NCBI GenBank assembly: GCA_013368375.1
Contig: JAACJP010000089.1
Location: forward strand, 1 to 27,064
Length of the DNA: 27,064 bases
Direction of reading: 5' to 3'
Origin: Tricholomella constricta
Lineage: Eukaryota > Basidiomycota > Agaricomycetes > Agaricales > Lyophyllaceae
The notes below the pieces were generated by a model. It ran no database searches and was not told the origin of the DNA. It saw only the letters and a program-made list of their open reading frames with translations. Below are positions 16,247-25,037 of the stretch, in pieces. A program made the position numbers and the translations under genes. The number at the start of each line of letters is the position of its first letter. Position 1 is the first letter of the stretch.

Positions 16247-19200
16247 CTAGTCGTAATCGGTTCGCTCCTTTATCCGTAGAATACGCCAATACACCTAATA
16301 TTGCTGCTATTCCTACGAGTGAACCGACCGACAAAGACGTACAAAACCCCTCCGACCCGATGACACCAATCGCAGTCGCAAAGCCGATCGCTCCGTCGCG
16401 TCGCGGCCTACCCCGCTGGGAAAAGCGACTTCCGAGTCGCTTCATCGCCGCCGCCTCCCCCTGTCCCAGATCCTTGTGGCTCAACGTTGAACTGGAGACC
16501 ACCGACACCCAGGAGTCGCACGCCGTCACTGCGCTAGTGGACAGCGGAGCGACCGGCAGCTTTCTCAATGTCGCGTTCGTCGAGAAACACAAGCTCACGA
16601 CCAAGGCGCTTAGTCGGCCATCCCCGGTTTACAATGTAGACGGCACCCTTAACGAAGGCGGTTCGGTCTCTTGCATCGTAGAAGCCGTTTTGCGATACGA
16701 TGGCCATACCGAACGAGCCGTCTTCGGGGTCACCCAGTTAGGCAAGCTCGACATGATCCTCGGGTTCAACTGGCTTAAAAACCACAACCCCGAGATCGAC
16801 TGGGAGACCAAGGAGGTGAAAATGAGTCGCTGTCCGACGCAGTGCGACACCTGCAAGGATGAGGTCAAAGCCAATCAGCGCGCACGCACCAAAGTGCGCG
16901 CAGCGGTCCGCGCCTGTCGAGCCGATGGTATTCCGATGACTGAGCCCGACCTGCGCGTCCCGACCAACCCGTACGTTGAGGACGACTCTGATGACGACGA
17001 GTTCCTCCCCTACACTCCGATCCTGGAGGAACCCGACCCAGAGTCCGACGACTTCCTGACGGAGACCTTCCTTAACGGCGATCGCATCTTCGCGACCGCG
17101 ATACACCCGACCCCGACCGCCGAACATATTCGGGCCAGCCAAACGACATCGCAGCGACTTGCGGAAGCGCACGCTGCTAACTCCGTGCCCAAAACGTTCC
17201 GCGACGCCGTACCGACCCACCTCCATGACTTTGAAGATGTATTCTCCAAAGTCGCGTTTGATGAGCTCCCGGAGCGCAAGCAATGGGACCACGCCATCGA
17301 ACTGGAGCCGGGCGCGTCGCCGACCGGCACGAAGGTCTACCCGCTGTCCCCGGCGGAACAGGTTGAACTCGACGCGTTCCTCAAAGAGAACCTCGAGTCG
17401 GGTCGGATCCGACCGTCGAAGTTGCCTATGGCGTCGCCGGTGTTCTTCATCAAGAAGAAGGACGGGTCGCTCCGACTGGTTCAGGATTATCGGACGCTCA
17501 ATGCGCTCACAGTGAAGAACCGATACCCGCTGCCCCTCATTAGCGAACTGGTGAATAACCTTCGCGGCGCGCGGTACTTCACCAAGTTGGACGTCCGATG
17601 GGGGTACAACAACGTTCGGATCAAGGACGGCGACGAGTGGAAGGCAGCGTTTCGGACGAACCGCGGTCTCTTCGAGCCGCTCGTCATGTTTTTCGGCCTC
17701 ACGAACAGCCCCGCCACATTTCAGACCATGATGAATGATATCTTCCGCGATCTGATCGCCGAAGGTGTGGTTTGCGTGTACCTCGACGACATCTTGATTT
17801 ATACCAAGACTCTAGAGGAACACCGTCGGGTCGCGCGACTAGTACTGGACCGACTCCGCGAACATCAGTTGTTCTTAAAGCCCGAGAAATGCGAATTCGA
17901 GCAGACCAAGATCGAGTATCTTGGGCTGATCATTTCGCAAGGGCAAGCGGAGATGGACCCGGTTAAAGTCGCTGGAGTGTTGGAATGGCCTGCACCGAAG
18001 AACAAGAAGGAAGTGCAAGCGTTCCTAGGCTTCACCAACTTCTACCGACGGTTCATCCAGGACTTCTCGCATCATGCCCGACCCCTGTTCGATCTGACGG
18101 GCAAGGACATCGCCTGGCGATGGGGAGAGTCGGAGCAGTCGGCCTTTGGCCTCCTGAAGTCTGCGATCACGTCGCGACCGGTGCTCGCGTTCCCCGACGA
18201 TGACCGACCGTACCGCATCGAAGCGGACTCGTCCGACTTCGCCACGGGCGCGGTCCTGTCGCAAGAGTCGCCGGCCGATGGCAAGTGGCATCCGGTCGCG
18301 TTCTACTCGAAGAGCTTGAACGCCGTCGAGCAGAACTACGAGATCCATGACAAGGAGATGCTAGCGATCATCTGGTCTCTGGAGGAGTGGCGACACTTCG
18401 TAGAAGGCGCAAAGCACAAGGTGGAGATCTGGACCGACCACAAGAACCTCGAGTACTTCCTCACCGCAAAGAAACTCAATCGGCGGCAAGCCCGATGGTC
18501 GCTCTACCTCGCCAACTTCGACTTCGCCCTCCACCACCGTCCTGGCCGTAGCATGGGCAAACCCGATGCGCTATCGCGTCGCTCCGACCACGGCGACGGA
18601 AGTGCTGACAACGCCGACATCGTACTGCTCAAACCCGAGTTCTTTGCCGTTCGCGCGACCGAAGGTCTTGCACCGGTCGGAGAAGAGGACGACGTGCTGA
18701 AAGCGATCCGCAAAGGCAATCGCGACGGAGCGCAGGAGGATGCGGTCGCGAAAGCGGCGCAACTGGTCAAGGCGTCCAAGATCGCCGGTCGCTCCCTACG
18801 CTTCGGCGAGTGGGGAGAGGAAGGCGGTCTGCTCACGTTTCGTGGACGAATCTATGTCCCGAACGTCCCAGACCTCCGCCGACGCATTGTGGAGCAGCAC
18901 CACGACTCCAAGGTCGCCGGTCACCCCGGGCGCTGGAAGACGTTAGAACTGGTATCGCGCAACTACTGGTGGCCCCAGGTGTCGCGTTTCATTGGGTCCT
19001 ACACCCGCACCTGCGACATGTGCTTGCGCACAAAGCCACGACGCCAACTCCCTGTCGGACAGCTGCAGCCGCTCCCAATCCCGGAAGGCCGATGGAACAT
19101 CGTATCGGTGGACTTCATCACCGAACTCCCCGAGTCCAATGGCCACGACGCGATCATGAACGTCGTGGATTCGGTCGGAAAGCGCGCGCATTTCATCGCG

Positions 19201-20244
19201 TCGCACACGACCTGTTCGGCCTTGGGAGCCGCGAACCTCTACCGTCGCCACGTCTGGAAGCTGCACGGTCTCCCCGACGCATTCGTCTCCGATCGAGGTC
19301 CACAGTTCGTCGCCGAGTTCACGCGCGAACTGTACAGACTCCTGGGTATCAAGCTGTCGGCCTCGACGGCGTACCACCCACAGACCGACGGACAGACGGA
19401 GCGCGTCAATCAGGAGCTGGAACAGTTCTTGCGGGTCTTCTGCAACGAGCGTCAGAACGACTGGGAGGATCTCCTGCCTGATGCCGAATTCAGTTACAAT
19501 AACCATGTACATTCGGCGACACAACAGACCCCTTTCCTGCTCAACACTGGTCGACATCCGCGCATGGGCTTTGAGCCGCGCCGGGGCACTTCCAAGAACG
19601 AGTCGGCCGACGAGTTCGTGGAGCGCATGAAGGAAGCACAGGAAGAAGCCAAGGCAGCGCTTTCAAAGGCCAAAGACGACATGGAGCGGTACTACAACCA
19701 GCGACACGCCCCGACGCCCGACTACCAGCCAGGCGACAAGGTGTACTTGGACGCGACCGACATTTCTACGACCCGACCGTCTAAGGAATTGTCGCATCGC
19801 TACCTTGGCCCTTTCGTCGTGCAAAGGCGAGTCGGCTCACTCACATACTGCCTCCTGTTGCCTCAGTCCATGAAGCGCATCCACCCAGTCTTCCACGTCG
19901 TGAAGCTCATCCCTGCCGTCGCTGATCCGATCGAAGGTCGTCGGTCCGATCCCCCTCCTCCCCCCGACATAATCGACGACGAACCCCATTACGAAGTTGA
20001 AAAGATCCTCGATAGCCGAACCTTCCGCAAGAAACTACAGTACAAAGTCCTGTGGAAAGGCTACGGTTACGAGGAAGCTTCATGGGAACCTCGCGAAAAT
20101 GTCGCTGCCCCCGACCTGGTACGCAAGTTCCACCGCGACAACCCCGACGCTGCCCGCCACATTCGTGGCATATTCACGTTATCCCCGGCCGTCTTCGCCA
20201 CCACTACCCCGCACCGAGTCGTTGCGATTCAAAAGGGGGGGTGA
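16210..20244 (+). CDS. pol: B3 Pol polyprotein (retropepsin, RT, RNase H, integrase, chromodomain)
   Basis: About 1,344 residues from the frameshift; residue numbers count from codon 16225. One retropepsin (LVDSGATGS, D106; ILGFNWL). An acidic linker containing EDDSDDDEFLPY. Reverse transcriptase with YLDD at 519-522. RNase H (EADSSDF, D668; HDKEMLAII; TDHKNLEYF; KPDALSRR). Integrase with an HHCC zinc domain (EQHHDSKVAGHPG...CDMC), a DD35E triad D963/D1023/E1059 and GPF at 1195. Chromodomain from about 1256 (YEVEKILDSRTFRKKL, YGYEEASWEPRENV). There is no internal stop and all catalytic residues are present. The tail ends QKGG-stop in the polypurine tract, directly at the 3' LTR. Element A's pol differs mainly in its second protease and longer linker. 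Confidence 0.95.
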   Translation, partial: LIAQRVERTPPLSSRNRFAPLSVEYANTPNIAAIPTSEPTDKDVQNPSDPMTPIAVAKPIAPSRRGLPRWEKRLPSRFIAAASPCPRSLWLNVELETTDTQESHAVTALVDSGATGSFLNVAFVEKHKLTTKALSRPSPVYNVDGTLNEGGSVSCIVEAVLRYDGHTERAVFGVTQLGKLDMILGFNWLKNHNPEIDWETKEVKMSRCPTQCDTCKDEVKANQRARTKVRAAVRACRADGIPMTEPDLRVPTNPYVEDDSDDDEFLPYTPILEEPDPESDDFLTETFLNGDRIFATAIHPTPTAEHIRASQTTSQRLAEAHAANSVPKTFRDAVPTHLHDFEDVFSKVAFDELPERKQWDHAIELEPGASPTGTKVYPLSPAEQVELDAFLKENLESGRIRPSKLPMASPVFFIKKKDGSLRLVQDYRTLNALTVKNRYPLPLISELVNNLRGARYFTKLDVRWGYNNVRIKDGDEWKAAFRTNRGLFEPLVMFFGLTNSPATFQTMMNDIFRDLIAEGVVCVYLDDILIYTKTLEEHRRVARLVLDRLREHQLFLKPEKCEFEQTKIEYLGLIISQGQAEMDPVKVAGVLEWPAPKNKKEVQAFLGFTNFYRRFIQDFSHHARPLFDLTGKDIAWRWGESEQSAFGLLKSAITSRPVLAFPDDDRPYRIEADSSDFATGAVLSQESPADGKWHPVAFYSKSLNAVEQNYEIHDKEMLAIIWSLEEWRHFVEGAKHKVEIWTDHKNLEYFLTAKKLNRRQARWSLYLANFDFALHHRPGRSMGKPDALSRRSDHGDGSADNADIVLLKPEFFAVRATEGLAPVGEEDDVLKAIRKGNRDGAQEDAVAKAAQLVKASKIAGRSLRFGEWGEEGGLLTFRGRIYVPNVPDLRRRIVEQHHDSKVAGHPGRWKTLELVSRNYWWPQVSRFIGSYTRTCDMCLRTKPRRQLPVGQLQPLPIPEGRWNIVSVDFITELPESNGHDAIMNVVDSVGKRAHFIASHTTCSALGAANLYRRHVWKLHGLPDAFVSDRGPQFVAEFTRELYRLLGIKLSASTAYHPQTDGQTERVNQELEQFLRVFCNERQNDWEDLLPDAEFSYNNHVHSATQQTPFLLNTGRHPRMGFEPRRGTSKNESADEFVERMKEAQEEAKAALSKAKDDMERYYNQRHAPTPDYQPGDKVYLDATDISTTRPSKELSHRYLGPFVVQRRVGSLTYCLLLPQSMKRIHPVFHVVKLIPAVADPIEGRRSDPPPPPDIIDDEPHYEVEKILDSRTFRKKLQYKVLWKGYGYEEASWEPRENVAAPDLVRKFHRDNPDAARHIRGIFTLSPAVFATTTPHRVVAIQKGG
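20231..20241 (+). other. Polypurine tract of B3
   Basis: AAAAGGGGGGG overlaps the last codons of pol, and TGA (20242-20244) then abuts the LTR. B1 has the same arrangement; B2 has lost one A. Confidence 0.8.
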
Positions 20245-20720
20245 TGTTAGGGGAACACCCGTTCGTGCCCTCCGACGCTCACCGACCGTCCCCCGACGTG
20301 TGCGATCGCTCCCGACCCCCGACGCTCCGACCCAAGCGTCGGTGTATATACCTATACAGTCCTGTCGTTACTTCTCCCTCCAGCGCGCGCCCGATCCCGA
20401 CGCCCGACGTCCCGACATCGGTCGCCTGACCTCGTGCCCGCACCCTGAGCCACGAGGATCGGACAGCGTCGGGAACGTGTACATACACGCGCCACTGTCC
20501 ACCCGTTATCGTTTACGTGCCATACACCCCAGAGAGCCGGCCCTCACGTATTATACTCGTATATAGTCGTCCTCCTGACATGGGGGAATCCTTTACTCTA
20601 TTCTCATTGGATTCCCCTCTGCCAGGTAGGCCTTACTTACGCTCTCTCTACCGTACATAATAATAACATTGGATTCCCCTCTGCCAGTACGACTAAGCTC
20701 TACTGGAGGTCGCCCTAACA
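20245..20720 (+). repeat. 3' LTR of B3
   Basis: 476 bp, matching the 5' LTR except for the 16-bp deletion and four CpG transitions. TATATA is near 20560 and the predicted start ACTCTATTCT at 20595. The intron-like segment is 20626-20687. Transcription starting here would run straight into the gene at 20741. Confidence 0.97.
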
Positions 20721-20725
20721 GATAG
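20721..20725. repeat. Target-site duplication of B3, right copy (GATAG)
   Basis: Matches 14397-14401. Excising B3 would leave 19 bp between the KDZ-like stop and the ATG at 20741. Confidence 0.95.
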
Positions 20726-20727
20726 CT

Positions 20728-20733
20728 ATGTAA
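20728..20733 (+). promoter_or_regulatory. Start-stop upstream ORF (ATG TAA)
   Basis: ATGTAA, a start codon immediately followed by a stop, lies 7 nt before the ATG at 20741. Such minimal upstream ORFs can lower or regulate translation of the following frame. It lies in the leader whether transcription begins in the LTR or upstream. Confidence 0.35.
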
Positions 20734-20740
20734 ATTTCAA

Positions 20741-23354
20741 ATGTCAGGAGGGACGAACCTGTCTGTGCCTACGATAAATAATGAATGTCCGGGACCGGAA
20801 TCGGATTCGGATTCCGAAATGTGTGTCCGGTCCCAGATCCGGCATTTTATATTGCCCAAATATGGCAAGTGGCATCACATCTGTCACACAAACTGTTACC
20901 TGACGGAATCTGATCTTCAACAATCTGATCTTTCTGAAGTTACACTCATGGCCGGACTGTACCCGACAACGCCACTAGACTTGCAGCTGGGTAACCACTC
21001 TGAGAATGCAAGATTTGCACAGGAGGTCATATACTATGTCGAATCTCGCCTCCGTTGTGCATTTGCGAGCCTGCTCAGTAAATCCAATCTGACTCGAGAG
21101 CAGAAAACACTTGCGGCTGAAAATATTTCGGCCGAACTGGTATGAAATTCAGTGATCCGCGCCTGCCTCTACTCACCTTAACCAGGACTTTGTGCTGGCG
21201 CACATCGGTGCAGCTGCGGTTCTGGCACATGCTTGTGATATACCCCCCCTTATCCGAATCATGTCTCACGACCTTTTCTACCATCCACGATGGACACTGA
21301 GTCAGCTCCTGTCGCCCGCAATCTGGACTGTCCTCGACATCGGGTTGCCATCCGGTCACCCTTCCCGCCGGGTTGACAACTACGAGTGCGTCTGGTGGGC
21401 CGACTTTGAAGATTCTCCGTTGCTGGACAGTGCTAACATTGCGAATGCACTTGCTGTGCATCGGAGTCAGGCCCCGGTCGCTGGTAGGCTGTCTGTCCCC
21501 GCTGCCCCACCCGCAACGGCACATTCATTTCTTGACACGCGGCTGCAAGTCCAAGGTGCTCACTCCACATTCCGCACCCGCCGCTTGCAAGACCTTCGAC
21601 TCACTGCGGGATTTCATCGACTGCACTTTATTGGTGCCCTCAAGGAGAAGCATGTGGCAGAAAATGGAATGACGGGAACGGCGGGTTTGAGCGGCGGAAC
21701 ACCGGATCCGGATTCAAGCGGCCGGACGCCTCCCGTTCGATTAAGCCGGGCGGAGGCTATTGCAGCCTTCCAGCGTGCTGCAGCCGAGGGAGACTTCTCC
21801 GATTACGCACGGGATCTTCCTGTGGGGACCTTGACAGGTGAATGGTCAGAAGCGGAGTCTATGCATGTGACCCGGCGACCAAGATTCGAGGAGCTTGCGG
21901 CTGACAATGCACCTCCTCCGGAGTTGAATCCGAAGAGTTTCCCGGATTGGCACGGAGTCCCATCGTACCGGCCACCTTCCCCTGGGCCCCCTCCCCTCCC
22001 ATTCCAGATTCCTGACCCTCCCCATGTGCCATCCGACCGCCAAGGACTGAGCTGGCCTCCCCCCAAGTAAACTCTTGCTACCGGGCAGGGAAGGACGGCC
22101 AAAAAAAACAAATTCAAGGATGTTAGGCCTCCCTTGGATCTCAACTCTTCCGTGGGACAGGCCGGTGACATCTCCTCGGCGTTGGGTGACATTCCCGTCG
22201 CAAGCCAGGCAGGTCCGGACTTTTTCTCCGTACCATTTCTGGATGCCGCCCCTCGCCCTGCAAGCGCAGCGGGTTCGGATTTTGACTTCTCCCCACCATT
22301 TCCGGATGCCGCCCCTCGCCCTGCAAGCGCAGTGGGTTCGGACTTTGACTTCTCCGTGCCGCTTCTGGACGCCGCCCCTCCGCCTGCAAGCGAGGCGGGT
22401 TCGGACTTCGACTTCTCATTAGGCAGTCAAGTCCCCCTTGCCATTCCCATCGCCCCCCCTCGCCCTGCAAGTGAGGCGGGTTCGGACTTTGACTTCGGAG
22501 CTATTCCAATCCCGCCGGGTCGCGCTGCATGCCAAGCCGCCTCGGATTTCGACTTTTCTGTCCCGTCAGCTGGTCAAGTGCCCCCGGCTCATATGGCAAG
22601 CAAACTGGGTTCGGATGTCGAGCTTACAAATCCGGATCGCAATCCCGGTCCTCAAAGTGAGGTGGGTTCTGACTTCGACTTCAATGTCAACACCGTGCCC
22701 AATGTTGACCCCGCAGCTACCCCCACTCCCACCAGACATACTACTGGCCCTGGCCCACACCTCAGCAGTCAGGCGGGTTCCAAATTCGATTTTTCAATCC
22801 GGTTACCCGGCAGATCCATCCGCGCTGCAAGTGAGGCACATTCCCATTTCGACTTCTCTATGTCGCCCACTCGCCCTGTCATCCGCGCTGCAAGTGAAGC
22901 GCGATCCGACTTTGACTTCGTGATGCCATCCATCGCCCCCACAATATCCAACGCCACTGTCCAGGCCCCAAGCGCAGCGGGATCAGACTTCAACTTCACC
23001 TCCCAGCCGGACCCGGTAGCCATCCCAAGCGAAGCCGGATCCCATTTTGACTTTGACGCCTCTGACCGAATGGACATCGACAATGAGGTAAGCGTAGGCG
23101 CAGGGGACACTGATGAGCATGAAAGCTTATTCGAGCATCAAAGTGATACGGACACAGACACGGACACAGAAATGGATGGCAATGCCAATACGGACTCGGA
23201 AGAGGCCTCAGAGACAGACCCGGATTCGGATTCGGATGAGAGCCCGGCTCCGGATCCAGTCCATGGCCCCTACTCCGCTGGCCATTTTGCCGACTTCTCC
23301 GATGCACTTATTTTGGGTGAAGATGTGGATGAGCTGAATGAAGGAGATAACTAG
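20741..23354 (+). CDS. Disordered protein with 13 SDFDF motifs, unknown function
   Basis: I do not recognise a family. Predicted exons 20741-21139, 21186-22066 and 22127-23354 give 835 residues. Intron 1 (46 bp) is GTATGA...AACCAG. Intron 2 (60 bp) is GTAAAC...GTTAG and removes an in-frame TAA at 22068. If intron 2 is not used, the first product ends there and a second frame follows. The N-terminal third looks folded (KYGKWHHICHTNCYLTESDL, RWTLSQLLSPAIWTVLDIG, ECVWWADFEDSPLLD). A proline-rich, RNA- or partner-binding-like linker follows. Residues of about 450-735 carry 13 degenerate copies of S-[EAQ]-[AV]-G-S-D-F-D-F spaced 15-35 residues apart. The last 90 residues are very acidic (DTDTDTDTEMDGN, DPDSDSDESPAPD). 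No signal peptide or membrane segment. It follows the KDZ-like gene in the same direction. Confidence 0.65.
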
Positions 23355-23627
23355 GATCAAGAGACAGAAAAATGCCATTACTATGAAAACATTGATTGCT
23401 GTATCTATCTATGCACTGTGATATTTGATTAAAATTTGATTAAAGCTTTGTACCCTATTACAATCAATCTCCACTGGAGTGTGAGTGACTTTGGATAAAT
23501 AATGAGGCTTGAAAGTGTGCAGCAAAACGATGGCGTAACTGTGTTACCTTCAAGTATATGCAGATTGCGGGACACCTTGACTGCCTGAGTCCGGAGCCAG
23601 ATATTTAAATCCCGGAAACGAATTTTT

Positions 23628-23939
23628 GACCCAGAATACACGGATCCGGAACAAAATCCGGCCGCGGCGGTAATGGACCCGGGACAGAGCACAGAATTCA
23701 CGGATTGCTATACGGGCCCGGAATTGCGCTGCCAATGCTAATCCGGATAACCAATGTCGACCCGGAATACACAGATCCGGAACAAAATCCGGCCGCAGCG
23801 GTAATGGACCCGGGACAGAGCACAGAATTCACGGATTGCTATACGGGCCCGGAATTGCGCTGCCAATGCTAATCCGGATAATCAATCTCGACCCGGAATA
23901 CACGGGTCCGGAACAAAATCCGGCCGTGGCGGTAATGGT
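23628..23939. repeat. 131-bp tandem repeat, about 2.4 copies, rich in CCGG
   Basis: Unit 1 is 23628-23758, unit 2 is 23759-23889 and a partial third is 23890-23939. The two full units differ at only a few positions. Each begins GACCC(A/G)GAATACAC and contains about six CCGG-centred motifs (ATCCGGAA, ATCCGGCC, ACCCGGGA, GCCCGGAA, ATCCGGAT). Related CCGGA motifs occur just upstream near 23591 and 23612. Confidence 0.9.
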
Positions 23940-24673
23940 TTGACCATGAGGGCCCTCTGGCTGCGTAGCGAGCCCGCTGCTGCAGTAACGTACCTTACAG
24001 TGTATGAAGTCCGCTGCTCCGTCAACAACAACACACTGTATAGGCGTCCGCTACGACACAGAGGACTCGCTCGATGCGTCAACTACGGTACACTGTATAG
24101 GCCCGCCAGAGCGTCGGTCACATTACATTGTAGTGCCCTGCCCTGAAAAAGAGTTCTTTTTGATTCCTTGCTAGCACGCCTGTAGATGGGTGCAAGATAC
24201 TTCAAGAACTGGAATTGTGCCGGCGACTCTTTGCGCCCATTCTCGAAAATGTCAATATTGACAGGTGCCATCTATATCTCAGTTAGGTAGGACACATGGA
24301 CAGCAACAGTTGATCGAGGAACACCCACCGATTTGTTTTTACCCCGATACGATACGCGAATGTTGAAGCGTCGGTTAAACCAAAACTCCTGAACGATCAA
24401 GTTTGATGGCAAATGCATGTACAAACAGATCAGTGGCTGAACGTCAAGGAGAAAACATAGCTCCTTTCTATACCTGTAGACACATTTGAATGAGTGATAT
24501 TAAGCATCAAATGGTGACTTGAAGGTCTCAGCTTTCATCTGGAGCGGCAAATTTGGCGTGGATCAATGCCGGCAGTAAAGGTCAGACAACCCTGTAAAGG
24601 TCGGACAGCAGTGTTGTGGATTGCTATTATGATCTAACACAGGTCATCGACCCTTGACTTCTACCATCCGGTC

Positions 24674-24678
24674 ATGGC
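24674..24678. repeat. Target-site duplication of solo LTR, left copy (ATGGC)
   Basis: ATGGC here equals 25038-25042, where ATG is the start codon of the downstream gene. Confidence 0.9.
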
Positions 24679-25037
24679 TGTCAGGGAAACTCCCGTTCAC
24701 GCCCTCCGACACTCACCAACTGTCCCCCAACTGCGATCATGTGACCGTCCAAATTCCTCAGGTGATCACGTGACTGTCCGATTCCTCGGGTGATCACGTG
24801 ACCAACCAACCGGCCCTCAAGTGACATACTGCCAGCCCTCAAGTAACACACTGCCGGCCCTCAAGTATCATACTTGTATATAGTCAACCTCCTGACATGG
24901 GGGAATCCTTACTCTATTCTCATTGGATTCCCCTCTGCCAGGTAGGTCATACTTACGCTCCCTCTATTGTACATAATATAACATTGGATTCCCCTCTGCC
25001 AGTGCGATAGCGCTCCACTGTAAGGGTCGCCCTAACA
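24679..25037 (+). mobile_element. Solo LTR of family B
   Basis: 359 bp from TGTCAGGGAA to GTCGCCCTAACA with TSD ATGGC and no internal sequence: the product of recombination between the two LTRs of a former element. The 5' half is diverged and contains its own short tandem motifs (GGTGATCACGTGAC twice near 24760-24800; GGCCCTCAAGT near 24812-24866). The 3' half keeps TATATA (24877-24882), the predicted start ACTCTATTCT (24911), the direct repeats (24921-24941 and 24982-25002) and the intron-like segment. Confidence 0.95.
24877..25002 (+). promoter_or_regulatory. LTR promoter, start site and leader intron upstream of the gene at 25038
   Basis: TATATA at 24877, predicted start at A24911, GTAGGT donor at 24942 and GCCAG acceptor ending at 25002. 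A spliced LTR transcript would have a leader of about 66 nt with no upstream ATG before the ATG at 25038. All parts are inherited from the retrotransposon. Use by the host gene is inferred. Confidence 0.45.

Larger units (their letters stand above)
14402..20720 (+). mobile_element. B3: full-length family-B Ty3/gypsy chromovirus
   Basis: 6.3 kb with LTRs of 492 and 476 bp, TSD GATAG, self-priming site, gag, -1 frameshift signal, an intact pol with chromodomain, and polypurine tract. The LTRs differ by one 16-bp deletion in the 3' copy and four transitions, all at CpG, so the insertion is fairly recent. The only coding lesion seen is a 1-bp loss near the start of gag. It sits between two host-type reading frames without damaging either. 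Confidence 0.96.
23355..24678. other. Long non-coding interval with repeats
   Basis: No convincing gene. It begins AT-rich with likely 3' processing sequence of the preceding gene (GATTAAA repeats near 23426-23445). It then holds the 131-bp tandem repeat (23628-23939), an imperfect 25-bp direct repeat with 57-bp spacing (24021-24045 and 24078-24102, sharing ACTGTATAGGC) and undistinguished sequence up to the solo LTR. Short open frames here are not coding-like. Confidence 0.6.

Noticed and set aside
14350..20760. Possible fusion of the KDZ-like gene to the SDFDF gene by a 41-bp intron (GTATCT...GTCAG) in the ancestral locus
   Set aside because: The phases do not match: the product would leave the SDFDF frame and stop within ten codons.
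23940..24300. Short open frames on both strands near 23940-24270
   Set aside because: No coding character, no splice context and no recognisable motif; they overlap repeat-derived sequence.
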